From DASXTB01 sp036505615 (GTDB lineage Bacteria > Acidobacteriota > UBA6911 > JACQSX01): 32,200 nt of DNA. Below the pieces are notes generated by a model that was given only the letters and a program-made list of their open reading frames with translations, made no database searches and had not been told where the DNA came from. Shown one piece after another: positions 1 through 9,252 of the stretch (its first letter is position 1; each line of letters begins with the position of its first letter). A program made the position numbers and the translations under genes. The stretch lies in contig DASXTB010000058.1 in the NCBI GenBank assembly GCA_036505615.1, positions 1-32,200 of the forward strand. Direction: 5' to 3'.

Positions 1-1
1 A

Positions 2-784
2 TCCGTTCGAGTGCTTGCCTTCGGAGATTTCGGGACGGGATTGGAGAATCAGAAACAAGTCGCAGCGGCTATGTTGAAGTATCATCAAAAAGCGCCCTTT
101 GATTTCGCCGTTACGCTGGGAGACAACTTCTACAGCAAGGGGATGGAAAGTCCCGCCGATCCGCGTTGGAAAACTTGGTGGGATGAGCTCTATGACCGGC
201 TGCAGATTAACTTTTACGCCACCCTGGGCAATCACGACTGGGGATTCGCCGACAGCCCGGCTTCAGAGATTCTCTATTCAAACAAGAGTACCAGTTGGAA
301 GATGCCGGCAACTTACTACACGTTTACGGCCGGCCCGGTCCAATTCTTTGCACTGGACACCAATGAAATATCCGAGGCGCAGTTGCTGTGGCTTTCGGAC
401 GAGTTGAAAAAAAGCACCGCCACATGGAAGTTAGTCTATGGCCACCACCCGATTTATTCGGCGGGCGTGCACGAGGACAATCCTAAATTGATAGGACGGC
501 TGCTGCCCATACTGAAGGGACCGGCGGACGTTTATCTAGCCGGCCACGACCATGACATGCAGCACCTGAAGCCGGAGGGAGGAGTGCACTTCTTTGTTTC
601 CGGAGGTGGTGGCGCCGCTATCCGTCGAATTACCCCAGGACCCCGCTCGTTATTTGCAAAAAGCTCCCACGGATTCACGGTCATTGAAGCGGACACGCAG
701 GAAATGAAGGTCACCTTTGTAGGGCCAGATTTGGCGAAGCTTTACCAGTACACAATCACTCGGAGGGAAAGTCCGGCCCAATAA
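2..784 (+). CDS. Metallophosphoesterase, purple acid phosphatase (type 5) like, 5' partial
   Basis: Calcineurin-like metallophosphoesterase that probably hydrolyses phosphomonoesters with a two-metal centre. The metal-binding blocks appear in order: GDFGTG, then GDNFYSKG, then GNHDW, then GHHPIYSAG, then AGHDHDMQHL near the C-terminus. The spacing and the SxxWxMPxxYY segment between the third and fourth blocks resemble mammalian/bacterial type 5 acid phosphatases rather than the YfcE or MPP-nuclease branches. The reading frame is open to the left edge, and the residues just before the GTG at position 11 (Ser-Val-Arg) fit a beta strand leading into the first motif, so the true start lies outside the window. 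These enzymes are usually exported; the signal peptide, if any, is not visible here. The gene ends 50 bases before the toxin-antitoxin pair and shows no link to it. Confidence 0.85.
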   Translation, partial: SVRVLAFGDFGTGLENQKQVAAAMLKYHQKAPFDFAVTLGDNFYSKGMESPADPRWKTWWDELYDRLQINFYATLGNHDWGFADSPASEILYSNKSTSWKMPATYYTFTAGPVQFFALDTNEISEAQLLWLSDELKKSTATWKLVYGHHPIYSAGVHEDNPKLIGRLLPILKGPADVYLAGHDHDMQHLKPEGGVHFFVSGGGGAAIRRITPGPRSLFAKSSHGFTVIEADTQEMKVTFVGPDLAKLYQYTITRRESPAQ

Positions 785-831
785 AAGTCGAAGGTCAATA
801 TTTCCTGCTAGGCGCCCTGAATGACTATGGT

Positions 832-851
832 ATCATGACCACGGTCATGAT
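832..851. promoter_or_regulatory. Palindromic operator over the antitoxin start
   Basis: Perfect 9-base inverted repeat, ATCATGACC / GGTCATGAT, separated by two bases. It covers the ATG at 835 and ends within a second in-frame ATG at 847. A TATGGT sequence at 826-831 could serve as the -10 box. Phd/YefM antitoxins commonly repress their own operon by binding such palindromes, so this is a likely autoregulatory site; binding is inferred. Confidence 0.6.
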
Positions 852-1086
852 CAAGGTTTCCAAGTCTAGGTTTAAGCCGCGCGCGCTTGAGTATTTTCGC
901 GAGGTAGAAAAAACAAAGAAAGAATTGATCATCACAGATCGAGGACGGCCAGTAGCGAAGATTATTCCCTATTCTGAAACGGCGCCAAACCCAGATGAAA
1001 TCCTGAAACAATTGCGCCACTCGCTTGTGAAGTACGACAAGCCCACGGAACCTGTCGCTCTGGAAGACTGGGAATCACTGAAGTGA
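835..1086 (+). CDS. Type II antitoxin, Phd/YefM family
   Basis: Small (83 residue) antitoxin of the Phd/YefM fold that should neutralise the PIN toxin encoded directly downstream and repress the operon. The N-terminal half carries the family pattern: a strand and helix starting KVSKSRFKPRALEYFREV, then a strand with ITDRGRPVAKIIPY at about residues 33-46. The C-terminal tail is acidic/aromatic (ALEDWESLK), as expected for the toxin-wrapping segment. The start may be ATG 835 or the in-frame ATG at 847; neither has a clear ribosome binding site, and a TATGGT box right upstream would give a nearly leaderless mRNA. The stop overlaps the toxin start by four bases (GTGA), indicating translational coupling. 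Confidence 0.85.
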   Translation: MTTVMIKVSKSRFKPRALEYFREVEKTKKELIITDRGRPVAKIIPYSETAPNPDEILKQLRHSLVKYDKPTEPVALEDWESLK

Positions 1087-1478
1087 TCGTTTTGGATACT
1101 CATGTCTGGGTTTGGTGGATCAACGGGTCTCCAGAGGTCTCTGTAAGAGCAAAAAGGACAATTGACAAGGCCCGAGGCGAGAGGACAATCTACCTGTCGT
1201 CGATCAGTATTTGGGAAGTGGCGCTCCTGGTGGAGAGAAATCGATTGCGGCTCAACATGGACGTGAGGGATTGGATCGAAAAGGTCGAAACCTTGCCGTT
1301 CTTGAATTTCATTCCCGTGGACAACAAAATCGCGTTGAAATCAGTCTATTTGCCAGGCCCGCTTCACGGAGATCCTGCTGATCGCATCATCATCGCTACC
1401 GCGCTGATGCATGACGCCGTTCTGGTCACGAGGGACGAAAAAATCATCAGCTATCCACACGTAAGAACGCTCTGGTAG
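1083..1478 (+). CDS. PIN-domain toxin, VapC-like ribonuclease
   Basis: 131-residue PIN-domain protein, expected to be a Mg-dependent endoribonuclease that inactivates an RNA (in known VapC proteins usually tRNA or 23S rRNA) when the antitoxin is lost. The acidic active-site residues are visible: Asp5 in MIVLDTHVWVWW, Glu45 in SISIWEVALL, Asp97/Asp100 in GDPADRIIIATA and Asp118 in VTRDEKI. The WWxxG pattern after the first Asp is typical of the PIN subfamily paired with Phd-type antitoxins. Translation starts at GTG, overlapping the antitoxin stop. All key residues are present, so the toxin looks intact. Confidence 0.88.
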   Translation: MIVLDTHVWVWWINGSPEVSVRAKRTIDKARGERTIYLSSISIWEVALLVERNRLRLNMDVRDWIEKVETLPFLNFIPVDNKIALKSVYLPGPLHGDPADRIIIATALMHDAVLVTRDEKIISYPHVRTLW

Positions 1479-1749
1479 GAAGGACCAGTGGTATTTCGAC
1501 TCGACGTCCTTTCCGGGCAGTGGCTACCATACTTCCGGCCAGACAGACGTTGTTCCTCTTCGGCCAGGCCAGTCGTTGCTCGGTTATGATGAACAGGCCG
1601 CATACTCCATTTGGACGGCTTGGGAAGAGACGACATAAATTCACTCGCAGCAGGCCAACCGGCATCTCCTACTAGTGCCCAACGCGAGCCAAAGACTTGA
1701 TGCGCCAGTGACGTTATGTTCTATTAAGGCCTTCCGCTGGAGTTTCGCC

Positions 1750-3273
1750 TTGCAAGATCTGGAGATTTCGGGGCACGACCTGACCGTTCGCGACATTGTG
1801 CGCGTGGCGCGTGAAAATCAGCCGGTGGTACTGTCCGAAGAGGCGCGCGCGCAGTTACGCCGGTCACGGGAAAGTGTCACGCGCGCCCTGGCAGAGGACC
1901 GAACTATCTATGGAGTCAACACAGGTTTTGGAAAGCTAGCCGATGTCAGGATTGACGCCGAAAAGGTTAGGGAGCTTCAGGTTAATCTGGCCCGCAGTCA
2001 TGCCTGCGGAGTCGGTCCTCCGCTGGCAAAAGATGTAGTTCGAGCCATGATCCTGATCCGCGCCAACGCTTTGGCCAAAGGCTACAGCGGGATTCGCGTC
2101 GAGGTGGTCGAAGCACTGATCCAGTTATTGAATAAGTCTGTCACCCCTGTAATCCCGTCGCGCGGATCAGTGGGAGCCAGCGGCGATCTCACTCCCGCCG
2201 CGCACCTGGCCTTGGTTCTGGTAGGGGAGGGATTTGTCGAATACCGGGGTCAGGTTTTTCCCAGCATGCTGGCGCTGTGCAAGGCTGGAATTCTCAGCAT
2301 ATCCTTCGAAGCCAAGGAAGGCCTCGCCATTCTGAACGGAACCCATGGGTGCTCAGCGCTGGCCAGCATTGCCCTGGCTGAAATGGAAAACTTGATTCTG
2401 ACGGCGGAAGTCGCGGGAGCACTCTCATTGGAAGCGCTCAAAGGAACCCGCTCTGCATTCGACTTGCGCATCCATCGCATCCGTCCGCATGCGGGCCAAA
2501 TTGAGTCTGCAACGACGCTGCTGGCTCTAACGCGCGACAGTGAAATTATCGCCAGCCACAAGGATTGCAAGAAAGTCCAGGATGCTTACAGTTTGCGTTG
2601 CATGCCGCAGGTCCATGGAGCCGCCCGCACCGCCTGGCGGCACGCCTTGCAGGTGGTGGAAACCGAAGTCAATAGTGCTACCGATAACCCTCTGGTATTT
2701 CCGGAAGAGCCCGCAGTGGTCTCCGGCGGAAATTTCCACGCCGAGCCGATTGCCCTGGTGCTCGATTACATAGCCATCGCGCTTACCGAACTTGGAAATA
2801 TTTCAGAGCGGCGGATCGAGCGGCTGGTCAACCCAGATTTGAGCGAGTTGCCTGCGTTTCTCACCTCACAACCCGGGCTGGAGAGCGGCTTCATGATGAA
2901 TCAGGTGGTCGCGGCAGCGCTCGCTTCGGAAAACAAGGTTTACAGCCATCCCGCCTCCGTGGACACCATCCCCACCGAAGCGAACATGGAAGACCATGTC
3001 AGCATGGGAATGCACGCCGGCCTGAAGGTCTTTCCCATTGTCGAAAACGTCAAGAATGTTCTTGCCATAGAATTGATGTGCGCCGCCCAGGGCATTGATT
3101 TTCTTGCTCCTCTGAAACCCGGATGGGGCACGGCCCGTGCCTATGCGGCGGTGCGGGAGGATATTCCTTCGCTGACACGCGACCGGTCCACCAGTGTTGA
3201 CATCGGCCGGATTGTCCAGAAAATCAACGCCGGCGAATTCAAACGAATCGCGCGCGAAGCGCTGAATAAATGA
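1750..3273 (+). CDS. hutH: Histidine ammonia-lyase
   Basis: First enzyme of histidine degradation; eliminates ammonia from L-histidine to give trans-urocanate in the cytoplasm. The MIO cofactor forms autocatalytically from Ala-Ser-Gly, here residues 143-145 within SRGSVGASGDLTPAAHLA. YGVNTGFGKL at 54-63 supplies the catalytic Tyr. The frame is open upstream to a GTG at 1675, but I choose TTG 1750: it has GGAG at 1739-1742 with seven bases spacing, yields 507 residues (the usual length), begins with the family's N-terminus (LEISGHDLTVRDIV) and puts the MIO triad at the same number as in characterised enzymes. hutU follows on the same strand after a repeat-filled 213-base gap; hutI and hutG are not in the window. 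Confidence 0.96.
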   Translation: MQDLEISGHDLTVRDIVRVARENQPVVLSEEARAQLRRSRESVTRALAEDRTIYGVNTGFGKLADVRIDAEKVRELQVNLARSHACGVGPPLAKDVVRAMILIRANALAKGYSGIRVEVVEALIQLLNKSVTPVIPSRGSVGASGDLTPAAHLALVLVGEGFVEYRGQVFPSMLALCKAGILSISFEAKEGLAILNGTHGCSALASIALAEMENLILTAEVAGALSLEALKGTRSAFDLRIHRIRPHAGQIESATTLLALTRDSEIIASHKDCKKVQDAYSLRCMPQVHGAARTAWRHALQVVETEVNSATDNPLVFPEEPAVVSGGNFHAEPIALVLDYIAIALTELGNISERRIERLVNPDLSELPAFLTSQPGLESGFMMNQVVAAALASENKVYSHPASVDTIPTEANMEDHVSMGMHAGLKVFPIVENVKNVLAIELMCAAQGIDFLAPLKPGWGTARAYAAVREDIPSLTRDRSTSVDIGRIVQKINAGEFKRIAREALNK

Positions 3274-3282
3274 AGTCATGAA

Positions 3283-3473
3283 GTCGCAGGTCGCAAGTCG
3301 AAGGTCAAAAGTCTCGAGTTCCGGATTTCGAGTCTCGAGTTCTGAGTTTTGAATATGTTTATGTCTTCGTGACCTGAAAACCACTGAACGACAAAAGAGA
3401 CTTAACCCGAGACCCGAAACTCGGACTTCGGAACGACAGTTGGGACCTGCGACCTTCGACTTGCGACCATTCG
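3283..3473. repeat. Large imperfect inverted repeat of 'GACTCGAG/ACCCGAAACTCGG' words
   Basis: The gap between hutH and hutU is built from short variants of one word family (for example TCTCGAGTTCCGGATTTCGAG on the left, GAGACCCGAAACTCGGACTTCGG on the right). The right side is the reverse complement of the left. An 18-base stretch at 3289-3306 (GGTCGCAAGTCGAAGGTC) is perfectly repeated in inverted form at 3451-3468, so the RNA could fold into a long hairpin. The same word family recurs at 6802-6832 and 19158-19250. It does not look coding. It may be a non-autonomous repeat, an mRNA stabiliser or an attenuator between the hut genes. Confidence 0.75.
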
Positions 3474-3486
3474 ATAGGAGGCGAAC

Positions 3487-5160
<1,674 letters not shown>

Positions 5161-5168
5161 GAGAGAGC

Positions 5169-5195
5169 GTAGGGCGCGCGGCGGTGCGCCCCTAC
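5169..5195. repeat. GTAGGG-type GC-rich hairpin between hutU and the HIT gene
   Basis: Near-palindrome beginning GTAGGGCGCGC and ending GTGCGCCCCTAC. It is a stable stem without a following T run, so it is more likely an intergenic REP-like sequence or an mRNA 3'-end stabiliser than a rho-independent terminator. Confidence 0.5.
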
Positions 5196-5218
5196 AATGT
5201 CGAGGAGCCCAACAAGCC

Positions 5219-5560
5219 ATGCAAGACTGCATTTTCTGTAAGATTTTACGCAAGGAAATTCCGGCTCAGATTGTGTTCGAAGATGATCGGACCTTCGCCA
5301 TTCGTGACGTTAACCCGCAAGCGCCCACTCACATTCTGGTGATGCCCAAGAAACATGTCGCTTCGCTGCACGACTGCTCCAGCGAGGAATCAATGCTCGG
5401 GCACGTTCTGTGCATTGCCAGAAATCTTGCCGAACATGAAGGGCTGCACAAAACAGGATATCGTGTGGTTCTCAACACGGGGGCCGGCGCCGGTCAGAGT
5501 GTCTTCCACATTCACTTCCACTTGCTCGGCGGACGTCCCATGAAATGGCCCCCGGGTTAA
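5219..5560 (+). CDS. HIT family protein, Hint-like purine nucleoside phosphoramidase
   Basis: 113-residue histidine-triad nucleotide-binding protein; Hint enzymes hydrolyse AMP-lysine/AMP-NH2 type phosphoramidates and acyl-adenylates. The histidine triad is at residues 97-101 (HIHFH) followed by LLGGRPMKWPPG, the classical Hint C-terminus. The N-terminus has CIFC at 4-7, half of the zinc site found in many bacterial members. Length is normal. GGAG at 5204-5207 is a slightly distant ribosome binding site. It lies 58 bases after hutU and converges on prmC, with a REP-like hairpin between. Confidence 0.93.
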   Translation: MQDCIFCKILRKEIPAQIVFEDDRTFAIRDVNPQAPTHILVMPKKHVASLHDCSSEESMLGHVLCIARNLAEHEGLHKTGYRVVLNTGAGAGQSVFHIHFHLLGGRPMKWPPG

Positions 5561-5581
5561 GTCAATTGCGGAATTCCGATT

Positions 5582-5674
5582 CGGAGATTCGGGGGCAGAC
5601 ACCTTAACTTTCTCCCCGAACTACCGAGTTCCGGCAAAGTTGAGAGAGTTAAGGTGTCTGTCCCCGAATCTCCG
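5582..5674. repeat. REP-like hairpin with GGGG(A/G)CAGACACC core
   Basis: Two 33-base arms, 5582-5614 and 5642-5674, are inverted copies of each other with only two mismatches, around a 27-base loop. Each arm contains CAGACACCTTAACT. Short palindromes with a GGGGACAGACACC core are dispersed widely in several bacterial phyla and are associated with REP/RAYT (TnpA-REP) transposases; no transposase is visible in this window. The right arm runs into the 3' end of prmC and contains its stop codon. Confidence 0.8.
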
Positions 5675-6596
5675 TGTCCTCCGCGTTATCCGTGTCCCCT
5701 TCTCGCCTTGCCACCAGGCATCTGGGGATTCCCTGCAGATCCGGAAAGGTTTCGACACTTCGCCATTGTGAAGGATCAAAGAGAGAGCGCACTTTCTCCT
5801 CTGAGTGGTACCCCAGTTCCAATATCAGCCAGCCGCCCGCTTTCAGGCGGCAAAGTGCTTCCGGAACCAGCCGCGCGTAAGTTTCCAGTCCGTTCTTGCC
5901 CGCAAAAAGGGCCTCTTGAGGCTCGTGATCGCGGACTTCGGCCGCCAGGCTGGGATCTTCCCTGGCCACATAAGGCGGATTCGAAACTATGACGTCCAGT
6001 CTCGCGGCACCGCTCGGAAGAAGATCCGCATGATGGAATTGAACCCGGTGGGACACTCGGTGAATGCGCGCGTTTTTCCTGGCAACTGCAAGCGCAGCCG
6101 CCGAAATATCGGTCGCCAATATGCGCGCCCAGGGGATTTCCAGTGCCAGAGTGACGGCGATACAGCCGCTTCCGGTTCCAACATCGGCAATCCAAATCGG
6201 CGATGGAAGAAGCGAAGTGTCAAGATTCGCTCTGGAGGCGCCCCTGCGTTCCTCTTGGCGGGCCGGTGCCAGGATCCTTAATGCCTGTTCGATCAACATC
6301 TCGGTCTCTGGTCGTGGAATCAACACGGCCGGGGATACAACGAAATCCCGTCCATAAAATTCCTGATGCCCTGTTAAGTAGGCGATAGGCTTTCCTTCGG
6401 CTCGTTGCCGAATCCACAACTCGAATCGATTCAAGTCTTCCGGCTTGATCTCAAATTCGGGGTGAGCGAGAAGGAAACTAAGATCCCTGCCACTAGCCTC
6501 GGAAAGCAGAAGACGCGAGTCGCGTTCCGGGCTTTCCCTGCCAGCCTGCCTCAGAAGTAAGTCAGCCTTGCGCAGAGCGCTAGCTACTGTAGGCAT
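5649..6596 (-). CDS. prmC: Peptide chain release factor glutamine methyltransferase
   Basis: SAM-dependent methyltransferase that methylates the glutamine of the GGQ motif in release factors, needed for efficient termination. N-terminal helical domain (about 1-75) binds the factor. GHQEFYG at 76-82 and IPRPETE at 93-99 precede the Rossmann domain, with DVGTGSGCIAV at 138-148 and the catalytic NPPY at 206-209. Residues about 109-133 form a polar insertion not typical of the family. The last residues (after LQGIPRCLVARREG) are low-complexity and the stop at 5649-5651 lies in the REP-like repeat, so the C-terminus has been altered by that element. Its substrate gene prfA is upstream on the same strand, separated by 235 bases. 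Confidence 0.95.
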   Translation of the reverse strand: MPTVASALRKADLLLRQAGRESPERDSRLLLSEASGRDLSFLLAHPEFEIKPEDLNRFELWIRQRAEGKPIAYLTGHQEFYGRDFVVSPAVLIPRPETEMLIEQALRILAPARQEERRGASRANLDTSLLPSPIWIADVGTGSGCIAVTLALEIPWARILATDISAAALAVARKNARIHRVSHRVQFHHADLLPSGAARLDVIVSNPPYVAREDPSLAAEVRDHEPQEALFAGKNGLETYARLVPEALCRLKAGGWLILELGYHSEEKVRSLFDPSQWRSVETFPDLQGIPRCLVARREGDTDNAEDTEIRGQTP

Positions 6597-6801
6597 TTCT
6601 TTTCAGTTTCGGATGCATCCCGGCTGGCCACTGCATGCAGCCACACAGCCCCGACCGGAAGGGTGCGGCGCGGAATATAAGTTATCCGCACAATCCATAA
6701 CTGAAAAAATCTAGCCAGCTTACGCATGGCGGGATTGACGAAGCCGGCCATTCTGGCGCGCCGCGCCCTTCCGGCCGCGGCTCTGTGGCTGCACAGACGC
6801 G

Positions 6802-6832
6802 AGACCCGAAACCCGGAACCCGGAATCCGTTT
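6802..6832. repeat. Third copy of the 'ACCCGAAACCCGG' word family, single-sided
   Basis: The stretch at 6802-6831 is made of tandem degenerate words GAGACCCGAAACCCGG and AACCCGGAATCCG, related to both arms of the repeats at 3283-3473 and 19158-19250. Here only one arm is seen, directly after the prfA stop codon (complement). It reads as a remnant or half-unit of the same repeat. Confidence 0.5.
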
Positions 6833-7905
6833 TAAGCGGCCGTTTCGTTCTTCAGTTTCTCGGCCTGGAAATGTGTCACTAAAGAATCGATCACGTCGGC
6901 CAGATCACCGTCGATTATGGAATCGAGACGGTGCAGCGTCAGACCGATGCGATGGTCGGTGACCCGGTTCTGGGGGAAATTATAGGTGCGCACCTTTTCA
7001 CTGCGGTCACCGCTGCCCACCTGACTTCTGCGGTTCTGCGCAATCTGGCTCTGCTGCTCGGCCAGCGCCCTCTCGTAAAGACGGGAGCGCAGCACGCGCA
7101 TCGCCTTGGCCCGATTTTTGATCTGCGATTTTTCATCCTGGCAGGAAACAACCTCGCCCGTGGGTATGTGGGTAATGCGCACGGCCGAGTAGGTGGTATT
7201 GACCGACTGGCCTCCAGGACCCGAGGAGCAAAACGTGTCAATGCGCAGGTCCTTGGGATTTATGTCCACTTCCACCTCGTCGGCCTCCGGCAAGACGGCC
7301 ACCGTAATAGCCGACGTGTGCACTCGTCCGCTGGCCTCAGTCCGGGGGACACGCTGCACTCGATGGACTCCGCTTTCATACTTCAACTTGCTGTAAACCT
7401 TGCTGCCTTCGACCATGGCGATCACTTCCTTCAGACCGCCTACGCCGGAATAGTGCGCCGACATTACTTCCACTTTCCATCTCTGGCGCTCCGCGTAACG
7501 CGTATACATGCGAAATACTTCGGCGGCAAAAAGGGTGGCCTCGTCGCCTCCCGTGCCGGCGCGGATTTCCAAAACCACGTTTTTCGCGTCGTTCGGATCC
7601 GTGGGAACAAGAAGCTGCTTTAATTCTCCGCGGCATTCTTCCAGGCGCTTTTCCAGCAACGCGAGCTCCTCCTTTGCCATGGTCAAGAGTTCGCCGTCGC
7701 TCTCCTGCGAGAGCAGCCCGCGGGTCTCCCGAATTCCCTGCTCGAGGCTTTTATAGTGATTGTGTTTTTCGACGATTTCGCCCAGCTCGCTGTGCGACTT
7801 GGCGAGTTTCTGGTACTTCTCCGGATCAGAAACGACCGCAGGATCTCCCAGTTGACGGGAAAGCTCTTCGTATCGACGCTGGATTTCTTCCAATCGCTCG
7901 AACAT
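6832..7905 (-). CDS. prfA: Peptide chain release factor 1
   Basis: Class I release factor recognising UAA and UAG in the ribosomal A site. 357 residues. The tripeptide-type PxT anticodon motif is P187-R-T189 (RVPRTEASGR), which marks RF1 rather than RF2 (SPF); the peptidyl-transferase motif GGQ is at 231-233 within SSGPGGQSVNTTYSAVR. The frame is open further upstream, but the ATG at 7905 gives the standard N-terminus (MFERLEEIQRRYEELSRQL) and lies two bases after the stop of the DUF1385 gene. The coding part upstream in this frame overlaps that gene and is not used. Part of the rpmE-DUF1385-prfA-prmC operon. Confidence 0.97.
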   Translation of the reverse strand: MFERLEEIQRRYEELSRQLGDPAVVSDPEKYQKLAKSHSELGEIVEKHNHYKSLEQGIRETRGLLSQESDGELLTMAKEELALLEKRLEECRGELKQLLVPTDPNDAKNVVLEIRAGTGGDEATLFAAEVFRMYTRYAERQRWKVEVMSAHYSGVGGLKEVIAMVEGSKVYSKLKYESGVHRVQRVPRTEASGRVHTSAITVAVLPEADEVEVDINPKDLRIDTFCSSGPGGQSVNTTYSAVRITHIPTGEVVSCQDEKSQIKNRAKAMRVLRSRLYERALAEQQSQIAQNRRSQVGSGDRSEKVRTYNFPQNRVTDHRIGLTLHRLDSIIDGDLADVIDSLVTHFQAEKLKNETAA

Positions 7906-7907
7906 GA

Positions 7908-8816
7908 TCAGGCAGCCTGAGCTTTCAGCTCCTTCTCGATCCCCAACGCCTGTTGCAGCGAGTGAATTGCCACCTGTAACTGATCGTCGGAAGGCTCTTG
8001 GGTTGTGATCAACTGCAGCCACAGGCCTGGTTTGACAAAGGGGCGGACAAACGAGTTGGTGATGTTTTTGGCCGACAGCCGAATCAACTCGTAAGAAATC
8101 CCGGAAATCAAAGGCATCAAAATGACGCGGGATAGAAAAAGCAAGAGGAACGACTTCCACCTAAAAAGGGTGAATACGAAGATGCTCACCAGCATCACGA
8201 ACATCAGAAAACTTGTGCCGCATCGCGGATGCAGCCGGGAAAAGCGCCGTGCATTCTCGACGCTCAAGTCGATGCCTGCCTCCCAGTTATGGACCACTTT
8301 GTGCTCGGCGCCGTGATATTGAAAAATACGGTGAATATCCTTCATTCTGGCAATCAGACCAAGGTAGCCCAGGAAAAAGAGAACCCGAATCAGACCGTCA
8401 AGCAGGTTGAATAGTATCCAGTTGCTCAACAGAGGAAGGAGATGCGCCGCCAGACGGGTCAGGTATAAAGGCAAAAACAGAAACAACCCGATTCCAAAGG
8501 CGAGCGCAACGATGAAGGAAAGCGTGACGGCGGTCCGATGCTTCCAACCTTCCTTGGGCTGCTCGGGCTGATCGAGGGCGGCAGAGGCGGAGAAGTTCAG
8601 CGCGCGGACCCCCAGGATCATAGCGTGGATCAGCACCAGAAACCCCCTCAGAATCGGCCAGCGCAGCCAGGGTTTCCAGGCCGAAAGGTTCAGCCTCTCC
8701 TTCAGAACCGCCAGTTCCCCCGAAGGCCTGCGGACAGCCACGGCAAAAGCGTTGGGAGTGCGCATCATGACGCCCTCGATTACCGCCTGCCCTCCCACCA
8801 GAACGTTTTCTTCCAT
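7908..8816 (-). CDS. DUF1385 family integral membrane protein (YqhQ-like)
   Basis: 302-residue membrane protein of unknown function in the DUF1385 family, recurrently found beside rpmE, prfA and prmC. Visible conserved blocks are GGQAVIEGVMMR (8-19), YHGAEHK (167-173) and HPRCGTSF (196-203). Hydrophobic stretches suitable as membrane segments lie at about 56-76, 94-120, 133-157, 200-220 and 222-245. The conserved His, Glu and Cys residues close to membrane segments might bind metal, but this is a guess. The start is 6 bases downstream of the rpmE stop, and its stop is two bases from the prfA start, so expression is tightly coupled with translation genes. Confidence 0.9.
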   Translation of the reverse strand: MEENVLVGGQAVIEGVMMRTPNAFAVAVRRPSGELAVLKERLNLSAWKPWLRWPILRGFLVLIHAMILGVRALNFSASAALDQPEQPKEGWKHRTAVTLSFIVALAFGIGLFLFLPLYLTRLAAHLLPLLSNWILFNLLDGLIRVLFFLGYLGLIARMKDIHRIFQYHGAEHKVVHNWEAGIDLSVENARRFSRLHPRCGTSFLMFVMLVSIFVFTLFRWKSFLLLFLSRVILMPLISGISYELIRLSAKNITNSFVRPFVKPGLWLQLITTQEPSDDQLQVAIHSLQQALGIEKELKAQAA

Positions 8817-8822
8817 ACAGGC

Positions 8823-9032
8823 TTAGCTCTTTTTTGCGTACTTTCTCTGGAAGCGCTCTACTCGCCCGGCCGTGTCTATCAGTTTTTGCTTCCCGGTGAA
8901 AAAAGGATGACATTGAGAGCAGATTTCCAGGCGGATTACTTCTCCGGCCTTGGTGGAACGGGTTTCCCACTCATTACCGCAGGCACAATGGACTCGAACC
9001 TGATGATAAGCCGGGTGAATTGCTTCTTTCAT
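8823..9032 (-). CDS. rpmE: 50S ribosomal protein L31 (zinc-binding type)
   Basis: 69-residue ribosomal protein L31. The four Cys ligands of the zinc (C+) form are present: CAC in VHCACGNEW and CSQCHPF in EICSQCHPFFTGKQK, so it does not have the Cys-less form used in zinc starvation. ATG 9032 is chosen because it begins the family sequence (MKEAIHPAYHQVRVHC); longer versions in this frame would add a non-conserved leader. It is the promoter-proximal gene of the operon with DUF1385, prfA and prmC, and is divergent from rpsA. Confidence 0.95.
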   Translation of the reverse strand: MKEAIHPAYHQVRVHCACGNEWETRSTKAGEVIRLEICSQCHPFFTGKQKLIDTAGRVERFQRKYAKKS

Positions 9033-9100
9033 GGACTGGTTTTCCTCTTTTCCTTTCGCGCTGCGGAGCAGAATCTTTGCTCCATTCAGACAAAATAATA

Positions 9101-9129
9101 AGTGTAACACCGGCGTTTGGATTCATCAA
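9101..9129 (-). promoter_or_regulatory. Sigma70-type promoter of the rpmE operon
   Basis: On the minus strand, TTGATG (9124-9129) and TACACT (9101-9106) are 17 bases apart, about 70 bases before the rpmE start. This is a reasonable -35/-10 pair; the start site is not proven. Confidence 0.5.
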
Positions 9130-9222
9130 AGTGTTTGGCGGCGCCCAGTTGCCTCGAGGATTAACGGGCGGCGGCCAGTCCCGACCCCAAAGATGGGAGA
9201 AAATATTTCTGGCCCTTCTGCC

Positions 9223-9252
9223 TTGACAAGTTTTTGGCGCTTCGGTTAATGT
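9223..9252 (+). promoter_or_regulatory. Candidate sigma70 promoter of rpsA
   Basis: Consensus TTGACA at 9223-9228, followed after 18 bases by TAATGT at 9247-9252. It would give a leader of about 210 bases before the rpsA ATG, long enough for regulation. The -10 match is moderate. Confidence 0.5.
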
